DNA from: Neoscytalidium dimidiatum
Lineage: Eukaryota > Ascomycota > Dothideomycetes > Botryosphaeriales > Botryosphaeriaceae
Reading direction: 5' to 3'
Assembly: GCA_037367355.1 (NCBI GenBank)
Contig: CM074703.1
Span: 1,178,001-1,242,000, forward strand
DNA length: 64,000 bases
Every line of letters starts with the position of its first letter. Within the stretch, counting starts at the first letter, position 1. The notes beneath the pieces were generated by a model. It saw nothing but the letters and a program-made list of their open reading frames with translations, made no database searches and was not told the DNA's origin. Below, piece by piece: positions 55,471-64,000 of the stretch. Both the position numbers and the translations under genes were made by a program.

Positions 55471-56441
55471 GAAGTTGTCATGAGGCTGATACTTGCCTGA
55501 AACGGGGGCGGGATCGAGTGAGTTGCACAACGCAACTGTGGGACCAGTCCAATTCAGTTCGAATCACTTTCTCGAGACGCCAATATCACGGAGCATAATG
55601 GGTGGAACAGTCCGGCGGGGCTGGTGGAATATTTGCGGCACGGTCGAATTCAGAAGGTTGCGTGTGGAATGCGGTAGCTTCTACCTTGCTGCCATAGCAC
55701 TAGTCAGCACGAGCTGAGCTTCTAGCGGTACGTTAGCACGGCAACGAAGAATCCAGTATGCAGTCTTCCGGACTGGACCTAGCTCGTACTCTTTTCACTG
55801 GGATGGAACAGTTCCGATCTCGGAGGTCTGGCTGTTTTGGTCTGTGGAGACAGTTGCGGACACATCCCGGCGAGCGTTACGAAAGCCCAGGTCGAATGGT
55901 GATTAGCTGACCAGTGCAAGCAGTCACCAGGCGTGAAAAGACAGCCAAGTCATGATGAGCACCTAGATCAATGCGGGCGTCATTGATGAATGGGTTTTAC
56001 ATTCTTGCGGTCTCAATCAATTAATGCCCTTTACTGCAAAACTGGTGCACTCGATTGATGAAGGGGTGGCTCTAACAAGGGCAAGAGAAAGGGCCCGGTA
56101 GAAGGTGATGGGCCGATGAGGAGCATGTCCCTCTTCGCAGTGAGGTGCATTAACTTCCTATATGCTTTAATCGCAAGATTGGAGTCTCGCATATGCAACC
56201 CGGCTACTGCAGCTTTGATTGGTGTCCAGCAGTGGCAGCTTTTCGGGTATGTGGGAAGGGTTTGGCCCAGAACGCTCGAAGGGTAAGAAAGCGCTCACCG
56301 TGCTGATCGCAGTCATCTCCGCTCACACCGGTAGCCACACCGAGAGCCACAGCTGCTTCCACGTCAGCGATCGACGACACACCCTCAGTACAGAGCGGCG
56401 ACGTTTTCTCTCTCTTTCTCTCTTTCTCTGTCTCTTTCGCC

Positions 56442-56684
56442 ATGTCTGGTACGAGCAGCAAGATGACTTCACAGGGTCCCGACGTCTCCTGGCCTGGGTT
56501 GATCTCGCATGCTCCCGGTTGACTCACAGAGCGGGCCGAGATCACGCAGAGCCTCACGCGGGACCCTGAGGCGGGAGGTCTCGTGGACAGGGCGAGGGCG
56601 AGGGCGAGGGCGCAATTGACGCAGCAGCGGTCAGAGCGTACGCAGGTGGCAGCGTTGATGGGCAGTCGTCTCGCGATCTCCTGA
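56442..56684 (+). other. Possible small coding frame split by one TGA
   Basis: A strong CT-rich tract (about 56405-56438) is followed by CGCCATGTC, a good start context. The frame reads MSGTSSKMTSQGPDVSWPGL and a few more residues to a TGA at codon 27, then continues without a stop for 53 further codons (RAEITQSLTRDPEAGG, then an RA repeat from GGGCGA hexamers, then LTQQRSERTQVAALMGSRLA). No intron of usual size removes the TGA. It may be a nonsense-disrupted small gene, a short leader peptide, or chance. Confidence 0.3.
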
Positions 56685-57175
56685 CGGTCTTGGGGTGGCC
56701 CCGCCCCCGCAGGCCGATCTCGAGCCGAACCGGGGGCGCCATTGGCCGCGGCCGCATTCACGAATCACACCACATGCTCACCACCACCCTCCATTCGTCA
56801 TCCCACACTGCTGCTCTTGCGTCAAATCCCTTGCGTTGCGTCACGCGACAGCGCCCGTTTGCGACGCTGCTGCTGAACCCGGGGGCCCGCCAATCGCAGC
56901 GCCCCCAGCCCGGCCCCAGGGGGCCTCCCGCGGCCCTTCCTTTGTCTGAACCACTGAGCACGCGAGCTTGCAGCTTTCCCCGCATTTTGGACCTCCCAGC
57001 CGCACCGGCCAAGTGCCACGCCACGCCGCGCCAGTGTCCTGATCCAGGCATGATCGGGGAAGGGATGCTGCTTAATGGCGCGGAGAAACGCGGAATCCAT
57101 GCTCCAAGCCTGAGCCAACCAAGCAGCTACCCCTCTCCCAATCGGGCCTGCTTCATGGGAGGGGAAGGCACCTCA

Positions 57176-57185
57176 GCTATATAGC
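57176..57185 (+). promoter_or_regulatory. TATA-like box of the acidic-tail protein gene
   Basis: GCTATATAGC lies about 250 bases before the ATG at 57435 and is followed by a CT-rich tract, the usual arrangement at fungal transcription starts. Confidence 0.5.
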
Positions 57186-57434
57186 TCTGCCCGCCAGCCC
57201 TCACCCTTCTCCTCCTCCTCCTCTTCTTTCATCATCGCATCGAGTGATCTCATCCATTGAACCACCTGCTCCATCCAACAAACAATCAATCGGTTCCTTC
57301 AATACAAGGAATCGACCCGGCCGCTCTTACAAACCCATCCACCCACCAGCACCAGCAACCAACCAACCGCCCGGACAGCCGTCCACTACCAACCCGCCTT
57401 TTTTTCCAATCCTAATCCACCACCAACCGTCAAG

Positions 57435-58462
57435 ATGAGTGTCATGGCTTCCGCGGCGCCCGCTCAGAGCACCGCTCCTCACTGCACCCTTCTGCCCCGC
57501 CCCTTCGTAAGTGCTTCCTCTCATGCATGCCCACCCCGCATTCCACGCGGCCACACCCTGTCAACGACCGTCACGTCAGCCACCGAATCCGACTGACCAA
57601 TCCATTACAGCCCACCAACACCTACACCGTCGGCGACCTCCTCCTCGACCCCCGTGACCCGGCCTCGACCCTCCTTCGCACCAAGGCTCTCACTCCCCGT
57701 GACTACGATGACACCCGCCTGACCGCATACTACAAAGACGTCGCCGCCATCTCGCCCTCGACCGGCAATTTCACCCGCTCCCTCGGCGGTGCCTCTCTGA
57801 TCCGCCGCCCGCGCCGCTCCGGCACGCGCTTCTGCTCCATCTCCGCCGAAAAGTCCTCCGTCCGCACGCTCAAGGACGTCTTCGCCGCCTTCGAGAAGAC
57901 GGTCTCCTCGCCCGAGGCCGGCGCCTGGCTGCTCCGCGCCGCCACCCAGCACAAGCCCGTTTACTGGGTCGCGGCGGTGCGCGAGGTGACCAACGCGAGC
58001 TACTCGCACGCGATGACGGCCGACGCCGGCAACGGCCTGCTGAACGTGCGCCGCGCGAGCTTCTCCGAGCAGCAGGCGCTGGAGACGGCCGAGGAGGACG
58101 AGAACGGCGACGTCGACGGCGACGCCATGCGTGCCAAGATGGCCCGCGGCGGGGCCCGCAGGCGTCGCGACTCCGCCTTCGAGGAGCCGACGTGCACCAA
58201 GACGGACGTGCTGGGCGCCGAGATCCGCGAGTGCCGCGTCAAGCTCGTCCAGGATGCCGCCGCGAGCCCGAGCTCTCCGAACGTGACGAGGGGCGGCATG
58301 CTGAGGTGGAGGTACACGTACGTGAACGTCAAGAACGAGAAGGGCGAGGAGGTGCAGTTGGCGGTGGGATTGGGCGCGCCGCTTGACCAGGAGGAGGTTG
58401 CCGACCTCTGGGAGGACGGCGAGGTCGTCGAGGAGGAGGATGAGAGCGAGTTTGATGAGTAA
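57435..58462 (+). CDS. Hypothetical protein with acidic C-terminus, 307 residues
   Basis: Exon 1 (57435-57506) encodes 24 residues ending LLPRPF; a 104-bp intron with GTAAGT donor and TTACAG acceptor follows; exon 2 is 57611-58462. The conserved-looking first part has TYTVGDLLLDPRDPASTLLR and TGNFTRSLGG, then RRPRRSGTRFCSISAEKSS. The middle contains WLLRAATQHKPVYWVAAVRE. A disordered acidic/basic linker follows, then LRWRYTYVNVKNEKGEEVQL and a terminal run of Glu/Asp. I do not recognise the family. No signal peptide, membrane helix or catalytic motif is seen, so it is probably cytosolic or nuclear. A TATA box, CT-rich leader and strong GC3 codon bias suggest good expression. The long antisense frame over it is a by-product of GC bias. 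Confidence 0.75.
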
Positions 58463-59909
58463 ATGATCACGCATGGCATGAGGCGTTTTTTTATGATGGG
58501 TTCTGGAGTTTCCCCGCGGCGTCTCATTTGCGAACAAGAGTCCTCTGCGAGGCGATATACTTTAACTAACTCCTAACTGTTCCCGACGTGGCCACGTCGT
58601 CATTTTGTATTATTTATTACTTTGCTATTGCCGGGATGGGAATGGGTGGGAATCTCGAGGGCGTTTTTGCTTGCTTATGGCAATCTTTCCTCAACGACGG
58701 TACTACAAACTCTTGTAAATAACTACTAAAAAATGAGTTACGTCTGTTTCACAAACTTTGATCCATCTGCTTATAGGTGATGAGCTGCAAGTTCACATTC
58801 TCCATCTGAGATGTCTTACCAACCGGTTTGAAGATTATCACGACATATCAACCAATGATCGCCAATATCCCGAAATAGCGGTTCCACCGATGCTCAACCA
58901 CTCACGTATCTATTGCAAAGAGGCACCAGGTAGTATATGAGTGCTGTCGAATAATCGTAGACGGGAAGCACGGGGCACTGCCCGAAGGATCGCTGTCGAA
59001 ACCCCCCTTGCGTCTCTCAAGGCCGCGCGCAATCCCGCCTCTGGTCCACCGCGCGAACAGATAGATCCCGACAGAAAAGCTCACTCCCGTCATGTCTTGG
59101 CGCTCGCACCCAAGGATTCTTTTCTCTTCTGACGGATTCACCAGCACATTCTCACAAGATAAGCAGAATTCTACCACAGGTAGTCGGTCGAAACCGGACT
59201 CCCTGCCAACAAGAGCCTGACGATGTCGAGCAGTCGGAAGCAAAACCCCCCAATGCGAGCCTCACGACGTTCGTCGTCTTCCCAACCCCACCCCGCTGCC
59301 GAACCATCCGCACCAAAAGCGTCGAAAAACTCCCTGAAGACCGCGACTCCGTTCAGGCTAAAGAAAAATCAGCCCTGCTCGCACACGGCGATCGTTAGCT
59401 CAGGACCCTCGCTCGTTAACCCTTCCTGCCACCCAGCTCCTTTATCTCGCGCAGACGCGGTCATCATGCACCTTTCGGCGAAACTCTAGTTTCCCCCCCG
59501 TCGATATCCGGGTTGATCCAGGCAGGGTAGATTTTAGCCGGGGGCGGGCGTCATCATGCATTGTGTCAACAACTGTCATCACTTCACTTGGCGGTTGACC
59601 AAATTTCCCATGATGCGTAAGTCACTTTGCACAAGAATGAGTGATATTTCGAAGTGATGAGGGGGTATAATCGACTCTTTGATTCTCGAGTATATAGTGT
59701 TTTTATTTTGTAGAGAGTTCTTGATCTGCGTTAGATACGTGTCTCGTGTACGATTGTCATCGTCTATTACAATGAGGAGATATAAAAACTGGGGAAAACG
59801 CGATGCGGACGTGTCCGTTCCATCACAGCTAAAAAAGGAAAAAAAAAAAAAAACAAATGATAACTCATTCCGCCCTCTATCCAGCTAACTCGATGACGGA
59901 TTCCGGCAT
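58463..59909. other. Convergent intergenic region
   Basis: 3' regions of two convergent genes. Frames at 58902-59489 are short and overlapping. An A-rich run is at about 59838-59854. No gene seen. Confidence 0.45.
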
Positions 59910-61700
59910 CTAAGCCTTCTCGACCGCGGACACCGTCTTCTTGGTCTCGGCCAGGTTCGCTGCCTCGGTGAGCGACATCTTGCGGCCGCCGGACACATCC
60001 TCGACGTCCTGGAATGAGATCTTGGGGCGGAAGCCCTGGCTCTGCCACGCCTTGCCGACGACGGCGTACAGCTCGTCGACCTGCTCGAGCGACAGACCCT
60101 TGGTCTCGTAGATCATGAACCAGACGAAGGCGATGCAGACGAAGCAGAAGCTGCCCCACACGAAGAAGACCTTGCTCTGCAGATTGGCGTGCTCCTCGTC
60201 GACCATGTACGGGGTCGAGTATGCGATGGCCCAGTTGAGCAGCCAGTTGGAGGCCGTGGTCATGGAAAGACACTTGGCGCGGACCTTGAGCGGGAAGAGC
60301 TCGCCCGTGACGACCCACGCGACAGGACCCCAGGACGAGGCGAAGAAGAAGATGTAGATGCACACAAAGGCGATGGCGGCGCGCTGCGCCGGAAGGTCCT
60401 CGGTGCCGGCAACGGTGCCAGTGATGGCGACGATGTACTGGCACACGCACATGCCGATGGCACCCATAAGCAGCAGGTTGCGACGGCCCATCTTCTCCAC
60501 GAGGTAGAGACCAGGGAAGGTGGACGCGACGTTGACCGAGTTGGTGATGACCGAGATGATGAAGGGGTTCTGGAAACCGGCATTCTGGAAGTACTGGGTT
60601 CCGTAGTAGAACTGTTTTCGGCGTTAGACGCTTGATCTTGACAGGAAAGGGTTGTGTGGATGCTTACGATGAAGTTGACACCAGTGAGCTGCTGCAGAGC
60701 CTGGAGCAAGCAACCAGTCAGGAGACGCTTGCCGACGGTACCCTTGAAGCAGTCGGCATAGCTGGCAGTGCCGATGCTCATCTCGTAATGGTGGTTGGCG
60801 ACGATCTCAGCAAGCTCTTCAACGACCGCAGGGTGGTCCGGAGGCAGGCGGCGCAGCTTAGCGAGCGAAGCGGTGGCAGCCTCGTGGCGATCCTGCTTGA
60901 TGAGGAAGCGAGGAGTCTCGGGCAGGAAGATGAGACTATTGTTTGTTAGCGCGCCTGCGGATGGTTAAAGTGTCAGAGGGCGAGTCTTACCCGATGACGA
61001 GGATGAGAGACCAGGCGAACTGGACAGCAATAGGAATGCGGTATGAGCCAGTGTCGTTGCGGTCCTTGGTAGCGTTGTTCACGATGGCAGCCAGGAAGAG
61101 ACCGATGGTAATGGCGAGCTGGTAAGCACCGACGATTGTACCACGGATCCACTTTGGCGAAGTCTCGGACTGGTACATAGGAACTGTGGGGTAATGTGAA
61201 CAAAATTGCGATTTGGGTGTTCCATCGAAGACATACTCATAGCGGAGATGAGACCGACACCAAAACCAGCAAAGAAACGACCAGCAATGAACATAGGCTG
61301 AGCCGTAGCAGCAGTCTGGAGAATGACACCAAGGTTGAAGACGAACATGCTTGAGAACATGAGACCATAGCGACGGCCAAGAATATCGGAGACGGGAGAA
61401 GCAGTCAGGGCGCCGAAGAAGGTACCGGCGGAGAGAATGGAGACAATGAGGGACTCCTGGGACGAAGTGATCGACTTGGGGTTGTTCGTCGCGAACTCAT
61501 CAACGAAGTAGTCCATGGCAAGAATGCCGGAAATTGTTCCAGTGTCGTATCCGTAGAGGACACCACCGAAGGCCACGAACAGGCCGATGAGAATGGCGGG
61601 CCTGTAACACTGTCAGTGGTCGAGGGTTGGAGCAAAGTATTGGTAGGTCGTACCATGCCGCGCCAGGCACGTCCTTCGGCTTCTGGAGAGCGAAACCCAT
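59910..61700 (-). CDS. MFS sugar transporter (hexose type)
   Basis: Five exons on the minus strand, 61700-61654, 61601-61237, 61183-60991, 60935-60668 and 60611-59910 (introns of 52, 53, 55 and 56 bp), give 524 residues with every phase closing. Sugar-porter signatures are complete: GVLYGYDTGTISGIL in helix 1, DILGRRYG between helices 2 and 3, GRFFAGFGVG in helix 4, MYQSETSPKWIRGTIVGAYQ after helix 4, FLPETPRFLIK after helix 6, LQQLTGVNFIFYYG in helix 7, and YETKGLSLEQVDELY after helix 12. Twelve helices and both cytosolic ends fit plasma-membrane glucose/hexose uptake by H+ symport or facilitation. It is intact. The start lies in a GC-rich promoter region of more than 2 kb. Confidence 0.93.
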
Positions 61701-64000
61701 GGTTGCTGGTGGATTGATTGGTGCTCCTCAACGAATGGTGACGGAAGTTCACAGGGGAGACCAAGGGGCTGTGAGAAACAAAAATGCAAACAGCTGGGGC
61801 GTGGACGCTTTTATGGAGGGCCCCACGGGTGTGGAGACGAAGCATCCGGAGCACAGGCACTTGGCGTTGAAATGGGCTTGGGCGCCATTGAGGTCAGCAA
61901 ACGCCGCAATGGCCGTAGGGAGAGGCGGCAGGGACATGGGCTCATGCAAGCCATGTGACGATGCGGGGACTCCCAGAAGCGGCTCGTAGGGGGCCCCGGC
62001 GGAGGACAGTGCCTTTCTGGCGCATCACCGCTGGGGTATGTGTCAGGGTGGCCAATGGTGGATGCTTACAGGCACTTATTTTGCTTGGACGCTCGGCGAC
62101 CCGCTTGGCGGACGGTCGAGGAGCTGTCTGGGACGGGCGAGAGCAGTCATCCAAGCGATGGCTCTGTTCGAGATGTCACGACGGCGAGCAGCTGACAGAG
62201 AGATACGGGACGGGTTGGCGTGGCTGAGGCTCGAGGTGGGGATTTGGGGCTAAGCTGCTGGCAGGGCCATTGCGATGCAGGAGGAATTCTGTCGGGCGGC
62301 GCGAGGGACTCTTGGCAGGTCAGCGCGCCGGAGAAGACAGCGTTGGGAAAGGACGGCAGTGTCGGCAATTTGCTCGTGGGCCAGCCCAGACAGACGAAGT
62401 GGGTTTCGCGGAGTCCTGGGGCCTCCGCCTGGGGGAGATGTGCTGGAGCTTGCGTAGGGCGACGTGAGGACACCGACGATGAGCCGTGCCGTCAAACAAC
62501 GGTGCGAACTGAGATAGGCAAGGCCATGGCGCCGCTGAGGACAGTCGGGCCGCGAACGAGTCGAGCTGGGCGGGCAAGTGGCCAGTGGTGGCTTGGGAGC
62601 GTCTGGGCGTTGGGGTTGAGCAGAGGACGGACGATTCGCTAACAGGGGCGTTAGTCCCAGAGCAGCTCGTTCTGCCGATAGCATCGCTCCGCTCCGCCAG
62701 AGATTCGCCGGTGTGGCTTCCTCCAGCCCGCTTGGCCGCCTGCCGGCTGACGAGCTGGTGCCGCCCGTCCTCTCAGCGCTCGCCGCCGCCCTCCACGCGC
62801 CGCTTCTAGAAGGCTTCTGGAAGCATGCTGCAAGCCTGCTGCGCGGTGCGACGACGACGGCCAAGCGCAGCCAAGCGGCGGTCGAGGCGCGGAGCGGGCG
62901 TTTCCAGTGCGGCTCTGGCAGCCCTGTGGGCGGCGGGCTGGCGGTGGCTCTGGCGGGATGGGTGGGCTGGCGCGGCGCTGGGTCTATCATCAAGGGCGGA
63001 GAGCAGGCGCGTGTTGGGTGTCGCATCTCCAGTGGGGACTCCACTGTTCCTGCGCGGAGAGTGCCGGGGTCGGTGGGGCCATGGTGGGCAGCTGGGGTCT
63101 GGAGCTGAGAGCTGGAGGCGAGGATGGGGGGAAAAGACTCTGCCTCCGCGGCGAAATCAGGTCTCAACTCACCCACAATCTCCGACGCCGCGTCGTCCAA
63201 CTGCAGCGGCTACGCCCCAAATCCGAGCTCCGAGACAGCCGCGCCCAAGCTGGTTGGCCGGATGTCGGCTCGCGTCCAAGCCTGCTGTGTGCCCGCTGAA
63301 TTGCCCCATCGAAAGCCGGAGTCAGAACCTGGAGTCAGAGTCTGGAGTCACTTATCAGGCGGTCCCCATGGGGAGAGAGTGGATTCCGGCCCTGCCGTGC
63401 ATCGCAACCTCGTCCATCGCAACTCTATCTCAAGCAGGCTCCATACCCTCGCCGCCATCGACTCGCGCGCTTGAGCCTGTGAAAATTTTCGCCCTCGTGC
63501 CCTCGTCGGCTTCGGCTGAGAGATGCAACGTCGTAAGCACGGGGCGGCCGTGGTGGTCAGTGGCCAGGCACAGGCCGCCGCGCTGACTCGAGAGCCGACC
63601 CGACCAAACAACCGCTGCCGTCGCCGCTTGCCACGTCGTCGGCACTTCGTCCTCAGCTCCTCCAAACACCATGCTCTTTCCTTGTGCCGCCGCAAGGGCT
63701 GCCGGCTCCTATGTCTCACTGTCGCGTCCTTGAGTCTTTCCTTACCGTTTCCGCATCGCATCTGTGCTTTGTCACCTCTTTCTGCCAATCACAGTCGTGT
63801 TTTCGGCGCTCTTGTGCCCCCCTTTCGTGGCTCCTGCGTCTGCGAAGGTCAGCAAGAGTCAAGAAACGCCTTCCCCCTATCTCTGTGCACAATGTAGTTC
63901 CCGCAGACAAGCTTTCGGGAACGACGACAGGGCTGCCGGATGACTTGCAGCCGCCGCAACGGCGCGCCAGGCCCTTGGGTTAAATGCAAGTCACTCCTAG
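61701..64000. other. GC-rich region upstream of the hexose transporter
   Basis: No gene I can support. Many long frames occur on both strands because stop codons are rare in GC-rich sequence, for example 62250-63200 (minus) and 62825-63586 (plus), but they overlap fully and look compositionally random. It may contain the transporter promoter and the promoter of a gene outside the window. Confidence 0.45.

Larger units (their letters stand above)
53577..57434. other. Long gap of 3.9 kb
   Basis: The first few hundred bases are T-rich and probably the 3' untranslated region of the preceding gene. Open frames at 53731-54366 are T-rich and membrane-like only through composition. A GGT trinucleotide run is at about 55447-55470. 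A small nonsense-split frame at 56442-56684 is listed separately. The part 57178-57434 is promoter and leader for the next gene. No tRNA recognised. Confidence 0.4.

Noticed and set aside
57605..58537. A 310-codon minus-strand frame over the acidic-tail protein
   Set aside because: Antisense shadow with no recognisable motif; the plus strand has a good intron, TATA box and leader.
62250..63200. A 316-codon minus-strand frame in the GC-rich right end
   Set aside because: No family resemblance. Equally long frames overlap it on the other strand, as expected where stops are rare.

Overview
Organism: this looks like nuclear DNA of a filamentous ascomycete (Pezizomycotina, possibly Dothideomycetes; the class is a guess). 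The grounds are introns of 50-105 bp with GTRNGY donors and CTAAC-type branch points, one dispersed 5S rRNA gene, and families typical of these fungi (DUF3425 bZIP, Zn2Cys6 regulator, Tri3-like acyltransferase, MCT-type and Dal5-type MFS carriers, BBE-type oxidase). Coordinates of spliced genes were set by hand from splice sites and reading-frame closure. Layout: (1) 0-11 kb, sparse and decayed. It holds a CorA-like membrane fragment, a broken Zn2Cys6 regulator converging on a broken MFS carrier, an intact NADAR-domain gene, an unknown 512-residue protein, a three-exon MetE/UROD-like protein, an ankyrin pseudogene and a 5S rRNA gene. (2) 11.8-20.4 kb, oxidative or secondary-metabolism style: FAD monooxygenase, disrupted MFS carrier, HHxxxDG acyltransferase and secreted BBE-type FAD oxidase, with no backbone synthase in view. 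(3) 22-26 kb: a striking secreted protein with segregated charge blocks, a nonsense-disrupted SDR and a 12-bp minisatellite. (4) 26.7-45.4 kb, metabolic accessory genes: serine hydrolase of the beta-lactamase/LovD fold, secreted lactonase-type propeller, MCT-like MFS carrier, membrane-anchored histidine acid phosphatase, FMN 2-hydroxyacid dehydrogenase divergent from a broken RidA gene, a bZIP-DUF3425 pseudogene, a polytopic membrane protein and a DWF1/DHCR24-like flavoprotein. (5) 46.5-61.7 kb, conserved core genes: CorA/Mnr2-type Mg2+ transporter, Spc1 of signal peptidase, the cullin-RING subunit Rbx1, a protein with an Edc1/PNRC-like decapping motif, an unknown acidic-tail protein and a five-exon hexose-type transporter. 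(6) 61.7-64 kb: GC-rich sequence with no gene I can support. How it fits together: the left two thirds behave like an accessory or niche-adaptation region, with many stand-alone enzymes, carriers and several pseudogenes that each carry one or two nonsense codons. The right third is intact housekeeping sequence; the change lies near 45.5-46.5 kb. I found no transposase, CRISPR array, tRNA or backbone biosynthetic gene.
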